Shown: one piece after another, positions 14,347 through 22,098 of the stretch
Position numbering within the stretch: position 1 is the first letter of the stretch
Layout of the letters: each line of letters opens with the position of its first letter
NCBI GenBank assembly: GCA_964598695.1
Contig: CAZRDB010000023.1
Span: forward strand, 1-38,488
DNA: 38,488 bases
Source of the DNA: CAZRDB01 sp964598695
GTDB taxonomy: Bacteria; Armatimonadota; Zipacnadia; UBA1398
Reading direction: 5' to 3'
Position numbers and translations under genes: made by a program
The notes under the pieces: generated by a model
Database searches by the model: none
Seen by the model: the letters and a program-made list of their open reading frames with translations, nothing else
Told to the model about the DNA's origin: nothing

Positions 14347-16551
14347 GTGCGCGTCGCTGCGTTGATCGTGTGGCTCGCGGTTCTCGTGGGGTGCTCCATC
14401 GGGCAGGGCGGGGTGCGAGGGCCGGCGCCGGCGGGGCTCGCGCAGCTCAGCCAACCGGGCTCCGGGGAACTGCTTCCGCTGCCCCTCGCGCCCGAACTCC
14501 GCGGCTGGGACCCGGAGGGCGAGGCGACGGTCGTCCAGGCCGAGGATGGCCGAGCCGCGATCCGTCTCGGGCCCGGCGGGCGCTTCACCGTCGCCGCGGA
14601 GACGCGACCGCACACCCTCTATGTTCTCCGGTACGAGTACTGCCTGAGCCCGGACCTCGTGGCGCCGGCGGATCCGACCAAGCAGGCGCTCGACGGTTGG
14701 TTCACGCCGCGCGATGACAAGACGGGAGCGGTGCCGATCGGCGGCTCCGATGAGCGCTCCGACCGGTGGCACCCGGTCGAGCGGTACCTGTTCACCCCCG
14801 GAACGAACCGGCGCGTGACGGTCGGGCTGGGTTTCCAGGGGAGCGCCGGAAGCGCGCTGGTCTCGGCCCTCTCGCTCACCGCCGTGGCGGCGCCACCGGC
14901 CGAGGGGCTTCACACCGCGACGGTCGGGGGGCGGCGTTGGTGCGAGCTGCCGAGCGCGACGGCTGGCGCGCATGCGGAGCGCGGGTTGCCCCACGCCGTC
15001 GCCGATGTGGGCCGGCTCACCCACGACCGCGAGGTCGACGCGGGGCAGCCGGGCCAAGCGCTCGCGCGCGCGGCTTGCCCGGGTGAGGTGGTGGTCGTGG
15101 GCGTGGGAGGGGCCGGCCCGGAGTCCGCTGCCGTCACCGCGCTCCGCTCGGGCAACCGTGCCATCGAGCCCGCGGCGATCGAGATCCTGGCGACGGCGGC
15201 CACGGCCCGCAGGACCGACTACTACGGACGCGGCAACACGTGGCACTGGCCCGTCGACAGCCTCGGCGGGGCGCCCGAGGGGCTCAGTGCGGGCCCGCGT
15301 GCGACGACCGGCTTCGCGCTGCGCATCCGGGTTCCGGATGACGCCGCGCCCGGGCTGTACGAGGGGGAACTCGCCTGGGCCGGCGCCCGGCCGCTGCCGA
15401 TCCGCCTGACCGTGCATCCCTTCCGCCTTGCCGAACTCGCCGCGCCCTGGGCGCTGTACACCGACTTCGGCCGCTGGCGCGCGATGACCGACGAGCAGGT
15501 CCTGCGCGAGCTGCGGGACATGCGCGAGCACGGGATCACCTCGCCCACCGTGCCCTGCCGCGGGCGCGGCACGTGGACCGACGGCCGCCTGACCGCGTGG
15601 GCATGGGACAAGGAGGCGCTCCGCGGGATGGGCCTCATCCGGCAGTCCGGTATGCCGGGGCCGTTCCTGCTGCAGCTCGAGAAGGAGATCGACGATCTCG
15701 CGGAGGAGCTTGGCCTCCCCGAGACCGTGATGGACGGGCCGCCGGCGCGGCGACCGGCCGTGCTCGCGGGGGCGACGGAGGATCTCCTCCGGCTGATCGT
15801 ACGGGACTACGCGGCACGCGGCTGGGGCGAGCCCGTCTTCGTGGGTGTCGACGAGCCCGGCTACTGGAAGGAGGGGAGTCCCGAGCGGTTCGCGTGGGAG
15901 TACGCCCGTGCGGCGGCGGCGGGGATCTCCACCTACTGCACCTCGAGCTACCTCCCCAGCGACCCGCTCGGGCAGAACCTGACCTACCACTGCTACGGCG
16001 GGTGGCTCGCGAGCCGTCAGCGGGCGCTGCGGCGCGTCGCGGAGAGCCGCAGCGCGGGGCAGGAGGCCTGGTACTACGCGGCAGGGTGCTATCCGGGCCA
16101 GGTGGGGAGCGTCGTGCGCAACCGGCACGCGGCCGGCTTCCTCTTCTGGGCCTCGGGGGCCGACGGGCAGGCCTTCTGGACCTTCCAGCGGCCGCGCGGC
16201 GACGCGTTCGATGACTTCTCGGGGGAGACCGGGCAGCCGTGCATCACGCTGCCGAACCCGGACCGCCCGGGCGAGAGCCTCGACACGCCACAGTGGGAGG
16301 GGATCCGTCAGGCGTGGTACGACGCCCGCTACGCCCGCACACTGGAGCGCGCGCTCGCGGCGGCCGAGGCTCGGGGCGGGGCGCCGGCGGGAGCGCTGGT
16401 CGAGGCCCGCGCCCTCGTGCGCGAGCTACGCGTGGGCCTCCCGTGGAGCCCGGAGGCGACGGAGACCGGCGAGGTGACCTGCGAGCGTCTCGACGCCCTG
16501 CGGGGACGGATCGCGGCGGCGGTGGAGGGGCTGGGGGCCGGGGAGCCGTGA
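14347..16551 (+). CDS. Lipoprotein with DUF4091/GH123-like glycosidase domain
   Basis: A 734-residue predicted lipoprotein with a short signal (MRVAALIVWLAVLVGC) and acceptor Cys16. Residues about 30-185 form a carbohydrate-binding-like beta-sandwich, followed by a second beta domain (to about 355) ending in ASRIRVPDDAAPGLYEGELAWAG-type sequence. From about 360 a TIM-barrel begins (WALYTDFGRWRAMTDEQVLRELRDMREHGI). The adjacent pair Asp502-Glu503 in FVGVDEPGYW matches the neighbouring Asp-Glu catalytic pair of GH123 beta-N-acetylgalactosaminidases and of DUF4091 proteins. The barrel end reads HAAGFLFWASGADGQAFW. The start is GTG at 14347 with GAGGAGG upstream. It probably acts on amino-sugar glycans at the cell surface, but specificity is inferred from fold only. 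Confidence 0.72.
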   Translation: MRVAALIVWLAVLVGCSIGQGGVRGPAPAGLAQLSQPGSGELLPLPLAPELRGWDPEGEATVVQAEDGRAAIRLGPGGRFTVAAETRPHTLYVLRYEYCLSPDLVAPADPTKQALDGWFTPRDDKTGAVPIGGSDERSDRWHPVERYLFTPGTNRRVTVGLGFQGSAGSALVSALSLTAVAAPPAEGLHTATVGGRRWCELPSATAGAHAERGLPHAVADVGRLTHDREVDAGQPGQALARAACPGEVVVVGVGGAGPESAAVTALRSGNRAIEPAAIEILATAATARRTDYYGRGNTWHWPVDSLGGAPEGLSAGPRATTGFALRIRVPDDAAPGLYEGELAWAGARPLPIRLTVHPFRLAELAAPWALYTDFGRWRAMTDEQVLRELRDMREHGITSPTVPCRGRGTWTDGRLTAWAWDKEALRGMGLIRQSGMPGPFLLQLEKEIDDLAEELGLPETVMDGPPARRPAVLAGATEDLLRLIVRDYAARGWGEPVFVGVDEPGYWKEGSPERFAWEYARAAAAGISTYCTSSYLPSDPLGQNLTYHCYGGWLASRQRALRRVAESRSAGQEAWYYAAGCYPGQVGSVVRNRHAAGFLFWASGADGQAFWTFQRPRGDAFDDFSGETGQPCITLPNPDRPGESLDTPQWEGIRQAWYDARYARTLERALAAAEARGGAPAGALVEARALVRELRVGLPWSPEATETGEVTCERLDALRGRIAAAVEGLGAGEP

Positions 16552-16571
16552 GGCCCGGGGGCCGCGTCGGT

Positions 16572-16601
16572 TTGACGAGAGGGGCGGCCACTCACTATCC
16601 T
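16572..16601 (+). promoter_or_regulatory. Promoter of the efp-accBC-murT-gatD gene row
   Basis: TTGACG at 16572-16577 (five of six to the -35 consensus), an 18-base spacer and TATCCT at 16596-16601 (four of six, with the key TA and final T). Predicted transcription start is near 16608, giving a leader of about 65 bases to the GTG at 16673. Confidence 0.6.
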
Positions 16602-16672
16602 CTATAGGCCCGCACGCGGCCGGGGAGGGCGCAGGCGGCGGGCGCGAGAGCCTATCTGGGAGGATCGTCAGA

Positions 16673-17236
16673 GTGATCACCACCGCGGATTTCCGAAACG
16701 GCATCTCGATCGTGCTCGACCAACAGGTCTACACGATCGTGGAGTTCCAGCACGTAAAGCCCGGCAAGGGTCGGACCTTCGTCCGGACGCGGCTGCGCAA
16801 GCTCGCGACCGGCCAGGTCATTGAGAAGACCTTCACGGCCGGCGAGTCGGTCGAGCCGGCGTTCGTCGAGCGCCGCCCGACGCAGTTCGTCTACCGCACC
16901 GGCTCGGAGTGGACGTTCATGGACCTCGACTCCTACGAGCAGTTCGACCTCGCCGAGGACATTGTGAGCGGCGATGCCGAGTGGCTGATCGAGGGCATGG
17001 AGGTCAGCGTCACCTACTACAACGGCACCCCGGTCGGGATGGAGGTGCCGCAGCATCTGGAGCTGAAGGTCATCGAGGCCGAGCCCGGACTGCGCGGCGA
17101 CACGGCGCAGGGCGGCACCAAGCCGATCAAGGTCGATCCCGGCGTGACGATCCAGGCGCCCCTGTTCATCGAGCAGGGGGACACAGTCAAGGTCGACACG
17201 CGCACGAAGTCGTACATCGAGCGGGTGCGCAAGTAG
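16673..17236 (+). CDS. efp: Translation elongation factor P
   Basis: EF-P binds the ribosome between the P and E sites and relieves stalling at consecutive prolines. The 187-residue protein shows the three expected beta-barrel domains: KOW-like N-terminal domain (MITTADFRNGISIVLDQQVYTIVEFQHVKPGKGRTFVRTRLR), middle OB domain (EFMDLDSYEQFDL-type region) and C-terminal OB domain ending SYIERVRK. Lys32 at the tip of the PGKGR loop is at the position that receives a modification in many bacteria; no modification enzyme gene is visible nearby. The start is GTG at 16673, ten bases after GGGAGG (16658-16663). The next gene starts directly after its TAG with no spacer. Confidence 0.97.
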   Translation: MITTADFRNGISIVLDQQVYTIVEFQHVKPGKGRTFVRTRLRKLATGQVIEKTFTAGESVEPAFVERRPTQFVYRTGSEWTFMDLDSYEQFDLAEDIVSGDAEWLIEGMEVSVTYYNGTPVGMEVPQHLELKVIEAEPGLRGDTAQGGTKPIKVDPGVTIQAPLFIEQGDTVKVDTRTKSYIERVRK

Positions 17237-17593
17237 GTGGCGCGGACCGCGGACCACGACACGGAGCGGGCCATGGCCCAGATGGAAGGCCGCCTGGAAT
17301 ACGTGCGCGGCCTCCTGGAAGCCCAGGAGCTGACCGAGGACGAGCGCCGCGACCGCGCGCTGGTCGCCCTCGTCGACCAGGTCTCCGCGCTGACGACGCG
17401 CGTCGCCGAGCTGACCGCCGAGGTCACCGTGCTGCGGGCCCGGCTTGTGGCGCCGGAGAGCGCCGCCCCTGAGCCCGGCGCCCGGGTCGTCTTCTGCCCC
17501 GCCTGTGCCGCTCGGATCCCGCTGCCCCGTCTGGGGAGCACTCCGCTCGAACTGGACTGCCCGCAGTGCGGCGCGACGCTCGAGGTGGCGTGA
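17237..17593 (+). CDS. Coiled-coil protein with C-terminal zinc ribbon
   Basis: A 118-residue protein whose GTG start abuts the efp stop codon. The N-terminal two thirds are helical and charged (RAMAQMEGRLEYVRGLLEAQEL, VDQVSALTTRVAELTAEVTVLRARL), with a heptad pattern that suggests a dimeric coiled coil at residues about 45-75. The C-terminus is a zinc ribbon: CPACAARIPLPRLGSTPLELDCPQCG (four cysteines, residues about 87-112). There is no membrane segment. I do not recognise the family. Direct abutment to efp implies coupled translation. It ends just before the accB leader. Function unknown; zinc binding inferred. Confidence 0.7.
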   Translation: MARTADHDTERAMAQMEGRLEYVRGLLEAQELTEDERRDRALVALVDQVSALTTRVAELTAEVTVLRARLVAPESAAPEPGARVVFCPACAARIPLPRLGSTPLELDCPQCGATLEVA

Positions 17594-17628
17594 GCGCCCC
17601 TCTCGGTCTGCTCGACAGGAGGCTCTGC

Positions 17629-18099
17629 GTGGACGAACACGAGATCATCGCGAGCTTGATCCGGATCGCCGAGGAGGAAGAGGTCCACGCCCTCGAGGTC
17701 GTGGTCTGCGCCGATCCGGGCGACCCTCGCTCGGGCTCGCGCTATGCCGTCACGCTGTCGGCGGCGGGGACCGAGGCGGCAGGAGAGCCGGAGCCCGAGG
17801 CCGCCGCGCCGGGGGCCGTCGAGGCCGCCGCGCCGTCCGGCGAACCCACTCCCTCGGTCCGGGTGATCCGCTCTCCGATCGTCGGAACGTTCCGACGCGG
17901 TCTCGAGGTCGGGGGCGCCCCACTGGTCGAGATCGGCCAGGAGGTCACGGCCGGGCAGACCCTCGGGTACGTGGAGTCGCTCAAGGTCATGCGCGACATG
18001 GCCGCCGAGGTGGACGGCATCGTCCGCGGGATCCTCGCGGGCGACGAGGAGCCGGTCGACTACGGGAGGGCTCTCTTTGAACTGGAGCCGAAGTCCTAG
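17629..18099 (+). CDS. accB: Biotin carboxyl carrier protein of acetyl-CoA carboxylase, variant biotin motif
   Basis: AccB carries the biotin that AccC carboxylates and the carboxyltransferase discharges onto acetyl-CoA, the first step of fatty acid synthesis. The 156-residue layout is typical: a helical N-terminus (VDEHEIIASLIRIAEEEEVHALEV), an Ala/Pro/Glu-rich linker (about 50-80), and a biotinyl domain (IRSPIVGTF to ALFELEPKS). The acceptor is Lys119 in ESLKVM, whereas most carriers read E(A/S)MKM; both flanking Met are replaced here. The start is GTG at 17629, with AGGAGG at 17617-17622 six bases upstream; an in-frame codon upstream overlaps the previous gene and lacks a ribosome site. 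accC lies two genes' length downstream, which supports the assignment. Confidence 0.9.
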   Translation: MDEHEIIASLIRIAEEEEVHALEVVVCADPGDPRSGSRYAVTLSAAGTEAAGEPEPEAAAPGAVEAAAPSGEPTPSVRVIRSPIVGTFRRGLEVGGAPLVEIGQEVTAGQTLGYVESLKVMRDMAAEVDGIVRGILAGDEEPVDYGRALFELEPKS

Positions 18100-18484
18100 A
18101 CGGCAGCGGGGCGCGAGCAGCATGGTCGGCCTGCTCGTCTCGATGGTCATCGTTCTGATCCTCATGCTGGTCTCGGTGGGGATGTGGGGGCCGTCGCTCA
18201 CGGGGCGAGGTGGGGGGAGGAAGCAGTCGATCCCCGCGCAGGCCATCGACCGCGCCGAGCAGACGGACTGCTCCGCCCGGCTGTACAGCGCCCGGATCTC
18301 GGCCGCCACGGGCGGGGTTCTCGGCGATCCCGAGCGCAGTGCGCCGCCCGAGCGCAAGGACCTGGGCTCGGCCGAGGAGCTGACCTGTCCGCTCTGCGGC
18401 CTCCCGTACGTCTACGACCCGCAGCAGTACCAGAACGGCAAGTACGGCCTCTCGTGCCCGTATCCGAAGCACCACGCGTTGTGA
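18077..18484 (+). CDS. Prepilin-like membrane protein with zinc-ribbon-type knuckle, between accB and accC
   Basis: A 135-residue protein. The N-terminus (RRQRGASSMVGLLVSMVIVLILMLVSVGMW) has the charged leader, Gly and long hydrophobic helix of type IV prepilin-like proteins, although position +5 after the Gly is not Glu. After a polar stretch, the C-terminus has CPLCGLPYVYDPQQYQNGKYGLSCPYP, a CxxC knuckle with one further Cys. The TTG at 18077 overlaps the end of accB by 23 bases and has GGGAGG at 18064-18069 six bases upstream. An ATG at 18122 is an alternative but has no good ribosome site and would lose the charged leader. The family is not recognised. Position between accB and accC is striking. 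Confidence 0.68.
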   Translation: MNWSRSPRRQRGASSMVGLLVSMVIVLILMLVSVGMWGPSLTGRGGGRKQSIPAQAIDRAEQTDCSARLYSARISAATGGVLGDPERSAPPERKDLGSAEELTCPLCGLPYVYDPQQYQNGKYGLSCPYPKHHAL

Positions 18485-18530
18485 ACCGCCGTCGCCGGCG
18501 CACCCCCGTCCCCAGGAAGGTTCCCGACCC

Positions 18531-19883
18531 ATGTTCAAGCGCATCCTGATCGCCAACCGCGGAGAGATCGCCCTCCGGATCATCCGGGCCTGCAAGGAAC
18601 TCGGGATCCAGACGGTGATCGTCCACTCCGAGGCCGACCGCGACAGCCTGCCCGTGCGTGTCGCCGACAAGGCCGTGTGCATCGGCGGCCCCGCCGTGCG
18701 CGACAGCTACCTGAACATGCCGAACATCATCTCGGCCGCGATGGTCACGGAGTGCGAGGCGATCCACCCCGGGATCGCCTTCCACGCCGAGAACGCGGTC
18801 TTCGCCGAGACGGTCGAGCAGGTGGGCCTGCAGTTCATCGGGCCGCCTGCCCACGTCATCGACCGGATGGGCGACAAGGCGAAGGCGCGCGAGATGATGG
18901 ACCGCGCCGGCGTCCCCGTCGTCCCCGGCACGCGGGGGACGATCGACCCGCGCGACGACGCGCGCAAGGTCGCCCAGGCCTTTGACTACCCGCTGATGAT
19001 CAAGGCCTCGGCGGGCGGCGGCGGCAAGGGTATCCGGATCGTCCACAACGACGATGAGCTTCTCAAGCAGATCGAGCTGGCGCGGGCCGAGGCCAACGCG
19101 GCGTTCGGCAATCCCGAGGTCTACATCGAGAAGTACATCGCCGAGCCCAAGCACATCGAGGTCCAGATCCTCGGCGACAAGCATGGCAATGTCGTGAACC
19201 TGTTCGAACGCGACTGCTCGGTTCAGACGACCGGCCACCAGAAGCTGCTCGAGGAGGGCCCCGCGCCGTCGCTCTCGGAGACCGCCCGGCGGGCGATCTG
19301 CGAGGCCGCGACCAAGGCGGCGCGTGCCGTCGGCTACGTGAGCGCCGGCACGGTCGAGTTCCTTCTCGACCGCGAGGACCGCTTCTACTTCATGGAGATG
19401 AACACGCGACTCCAGGTCGAGCACCCGGTCTCGGAGCTGATAACCGGCGTCGACCTGGTCAAGATGCAGCTCCTCGTGGCGGCCGGCGAGAAGCAGCCGT
19501 GGCGCCACACGCGGCCACAGGTCCCCGTCGGCCACGCCATCGAGTGCCGGATCGACGCGCGCAACCCCGACCGCAACTTCAGCCCCTCCCCGGGCACGAT
19601 CACCAAGTGGGTCATGCCCGGCGGCCCCGGCGTCCGGGTCGACACCCACTGCTACGCGGGCTACGAGGTGCCGACCTACTACGACCCGCTGCTCGCGAAG
19701 GTGCTCGTCCACGCGGCGACCCGCGAGGAGGCGATCCGGCGCATGGACCGGGCGCTCGAGGAGACGGTCGTGGAGGGGATCGACACGACGGCGCAGTTCC
19801 ACCGCCGGATCCTCCGCAACGCCTTCTTCCGGCGCGGCGAGTACTCGACGGCCTTCCTGCGCCGCCATGTCCTGGGGCAGTAG
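18531..19883 (+). CDS. accC: Biotin carboxylase subunit of acetyl-CoA carboxylase
   Basis: AccC carboxylates the biotin on AccB using ATP and bicarbonate. It is 450 residues, the standard length, with an intact biotin-carboxylase N-domain (MFKRILIANRGEIALRIIRACKELGI), ATP-grasp glycine loop (IKASAGGGGKGIRIV), the KYIAEPKHIEVQILGDKHGN region, the metal and bicarbonate site (FYFMEMNTRLQVEHPVSELITGVDLV) and C-domain (GHAIECRIDARNPDRNFSPSPG). It is a free-standing subunit, not a multidomain acyl-CoA carboxylase alpha chain. The ATG at 18531 sits 46 bases after the prepilin-like gene. accA and accD are not in this window. Confidence 0.98.
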   Translation: MFKRILIANRGEIALRIIRACKELGIQTVIVHSEADRDSLPVRVADKAVCIGGPAVRDSYLNMPNIISAAMVTECEAIHPGIAFHAENAVFAETVEQVGLQFIGPPAHVIDRMGDKAKAREMMDRAGVPVVPGTRGTIDPRDDARKVAQAFDYPLMIKASAGGGGKGIRIVHNDDELLKQIELARAEANAAFGNPEVYIEKYIAEPKHIEVQILGDKHGNVVNLFERDCSVQTTGHQKLLEEGPAPSLSETARRAICEAATKAARAVGYVSAGTVEFLLDREDRFYFMEMNTRLQVEHPVSELITGVDLVKMQLLVAAGEKQPWRHTRPQVPVGHAIECRIDARNPDRNFSPSPGTITKWVMPGGPGVRVDTHCYAGYEVPTYYDPLLAKVLVHAATREEAIRRMDRALEETVVEGIDTTAQFHRRILRNAFFRRGEYSTAFLRRHVLGQ

Positions 19884-19922
19884 CGTGTCGGCCGGCACGA
19901 GGCGCGCCCGCGGAGGCTCCCG

Positions 19923-21314
19923 ATGAGGCTCCTCGCGGTCTGGGCGGGCAAGCTGACGGCTTGGGCGGCCCGGCGCACGGGTCGTGGCGGCGGCACCAGC
20001 CTCCCCGGCAAGGTCGCGCTCCGGCTGTGCCCGGACCTCCCCACGCGCCTGGCGGCCGACCTCCGGCGGGGCGTCGTGCTGGTCACCGGCACCAACGGCA
20101 AGACCACCACCTCGAAGATGCTCGCCGGCATCCTGCGGGCGGCCGGTCTGCGCGTCGTGCGGAACGTGGCCGGCGCCAACCTCCGCCAGGGCCTCACCTC
20201 GACGCTCCTCCAGGCCGCGGGGCTGAACGGCCGGATCGACGCCGACCTGGCGCTGCTCGAGGTGGACGAGGGAGCCGCCCCGCGCGAGATCCGCGCCCTG
20301 GGCCCCCGCGTTCTCGTGATCACCAATCTCTTCCGCGACCAGCTCGACCGCTACGGCGAGTTGGCCACGACGGCGCGTCGCCTGGCCGAGGCCGTCGCCG
20401 ACGGTCTGCCCGGGGGGGCGACGCTCGTCGCGAACGCGGACGATCCGCTCGTGTGGTGGATCGCCGAGCAGTTCGCGGGCGAACGGGCCGCGTTCGGGCT
20501 CGGTTGCCCCGACCGCTCCGTTCCCCAGGCCGACCATGCCTCCGACTCGAGCGACTGCGAGGCCTGTGGGAGCCCGCTGGAGTACGCGGTCCGCTTCGGC
20601 TCGCACATCGGGAGTTGGCGCTGTCCCGGTTGCGGCCGGCGCCGTCCCGCCCCGTACCTCGTCGCGGAGCGCGCGCGACTCACGGAGGCGCTCGCGGAGC
20701 AGGTTCACCTCCGCTGGGCCTCGGGCGAGGAGGCCGAGTTCTCGCTGCCGCTGCCCGGGCTCCACAACGTCGCGAACACGACGGCCGCGGCCTGCGCGGC
20801 GAGCGTGCTGGGCATCGCGCCGGCGGCGATCGTGGAGGCGCTCGCCCGAACGGGGCCGGCCTTCGGGCGGCTCGAGCCCGTCGGGTTCGACGGCGAGCGG
20901 GCCGCTCACCTGATGCTCGTCAAGAACCCGGCCGGCCTCAACGAGACGGCGCGCCTGATCCGCGCGACCGGGGTGGTCCGCCCGGGGGTCCTCGCGCTCA
21001 ACGACAACACGGCGGACGGCCACGACGTCTCCTGGATCTGGGACGCCGACCTCGAGTGCCTCGCCGGCTGGCTCGACCCGGTCATCGCGAGCGGCACGCG
21101 CGCTCACGACATGGCGGTGCGGCTGAAGTACGCCGGGTTCGACGCGGGGCGGATCGCGACGGTCGAGGATCCGCGCGCGGCGCTCGAGACGGCCCTCGCG
21201 AGTGTTCCGCCGGGCGGCCATGCCTACGTTCTGCCCACCTACACCGCGATGCTCGATCTCCGGGGCAAGCTCGAAGCCGAGGGCCGGGTCGGGGTGTTCT
21301 GGGAGGAGATCTGA
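19923..21314 (+). CDS. murT: MurT, ligase subunit of lipid II isoglutaminyl synthase
   Basis: MurT and GatD together amidate the alpha-carboxyl of D-glutamate in lipid II, giving D-isoglutamine in peptidoglycan. The 463-residue protein has the Mur ligase ATP site VTGTNGKTTTSKMLAGIL, the second motif LLEVDEGAAPREI with VITNLFRDQLDRYGE, a zinc ribbon characteristic of MurT (Cys212, Cys215, Cys234, Cys237 in CEACG and CPGCG), the LPLPGLHNVANTTAAA segment, and a C-terminal DUF1727-type domain (LMLVKNPAGLNETARLI, LALNDNTADGHDVSWIWDADLE). The ATG at 19923 follows CGGAGGCTCCCG. gatD starts six bases after its stop, as in other species. It acts in the cytoplasm on the membrane precursor. Confidence 0.96.
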   Translation: MRLLAVWAGKLTAWAARRTGRGGGTSLPGKVALRLCPDLPTRLAADLRRGVVLVTGTNGKTTTSKMLAGILRAAGLRVVRNVAGANLRQGLTSTLLQAAGLNGRIDADLALLEVDEGAAPREIRALGPRVLVITNLFRDQLDRYGELATTARRLAEAVADGLPGGATLVANADDPLVWWIAEQFAGERAAFGLGCPDRSVPQADHASDSSDCEACGSPLEYAVRFGSHIGSWRCPGCGRRRPAPYLVAERARLTEALAEQVHLRWASGEEAEFSLPLPGLHNVANTTAAACAASVLGIAPAAIVEALARTGPAFGRLEPVGFDGERAAHLMLVKNPAGLNETARLIRATGVVRPGVLALNDNTADGHDVSWIWDADLECLAGWLDPVIASGTRAHDMAVRLKYAGFDAGRIATVEDPRAALETALASVPPGGHAYVLPTYTAMLDLRGKLEAEGRVGVFWEEI

Positions 21315-21319
21315 GGGCC

Positions 21320-22078
21320 ATGCGGAGTCTTCGCATCGGGTGGCTGTACCCCGACACGATGAACATCTACGGCGACCGAGGGAACATCCTCGTGCTGCTC
21401 AAGCGCTGCGAGTGGCGCGGGATCGCGGTCGAGCTGGTTCGGATCGGGCCCGGCGACGAGTTCCATCCCGATGACGCGGACCTGCTCTTCATGGGTGGTG
21501 GCCAGGACCGCGAGCAGCGGCTCGTGGCCGACGACCTTCTCGCGCGCAAGGCCGACGGTCTGCGCGCCGCGGTGGCCGATGGCGCCGCAGTCCTCGTCGT
21601 CTGCGGCGGCTACCAGCTTCTCGGGCACGAGTACCGCGATGCCGACGGCACGGTGCTCGAGGGCGTCGGGCTCCTCGACCTTCACACCGAGCCGGCGCGC
21701 CCGGGCGAGAAGCGGATCATCGGCAACCTCGTCGCCGAGCCGTGCTTCCCGGGCTGCGAGGGCAAGCCGAGGCTGGTGGGCTTCGAGAACCACGGGGGCA
21801 GGACGATCCTCGGTCCCGGGGCCACGCCGCTCGCGCGGGTGGTCCACGGCGGGGGCAACAACGGGCGCGACGGCTTCGAGGGCTGCGCCGTCGGCAACGT
21901 CTTCGGGACGTACCTCCACGGTTCGCTGCTGCCGAAGAACCCGTGGCTTGCCGACCTGCTGCTCGAGCGTGCGCTCGCCCGGCGCGGCATGAGCCTGCCG
22001 CCGGCGCCGCTCGACGACACCCTCGAGCGGGCGGCCCGCGACGCCGCCGAGCGTCGAGCCCTGACGGTCGCCTGGTAG
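21320..22078 (+). CDS. gatD: GatD, glutaminase subunit of lipid II isoglutaminyl synthase
   Basis: A CobB/CobQ-like class I glutamine amidotransferase of 252 residues that supplies ammonia to MurT. It starts IGWLYPDTMNIYGDRGNILVL, a signature of GatD, and has LLFMGGGQDREQ, the nucleophile Cys95 in VVCGGYQLLGHEY, GFENHGGRT, and His200 in FGTYLHGSLLPKNP. The usual GATase Glu after the His is absent, as in known GatD proteins, which rely on a Cys-His dyad. The ATG at 21320 is preceded by GGGAGGAGATCTGAGGGCC. It ends the plus-strand row; the minus-strand histidine kinase stops 20 bases downstream. Confidence 0.95.
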   Translation: MRSLRIGWLYPDTMNIYGDRGNILVLLKRCEWRGIAVELVRIGPGDEFHPDDADLLFMGGGQDREQRLVADDLLARKADGLRAAVADGAAVLVVCGGYQLLGHEYRDADGTVLEGVGLLDLHTEPARPGEKRIIGNLVAEPCFPGCEGKPRLVGFENHGGRTILGPGATPLARVVHGGGNNGRDGFEGCAVGNVFGTYLHGSLLPKNPWLADLLLERALARRGMSLPPAPLDDTLERAARDAAERRALTVAW

Positions 22079-22098
22079 GTGGCCCGCCGGCCTGGGCC

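Noticed and set aside
14221..16128. N-terminal extension of the DUF6785/6784 frame
   Set aside because: It is antisense to the lipoprotein gene. The ATG at 14220 has a strong ribosome site and begins just before the first membrane helix.
18198..21221. A 1,007-codon open frame on the minus strand
   Set aside because: Antisense to accC and murT, both unmistakable; no ribosome site or domain.
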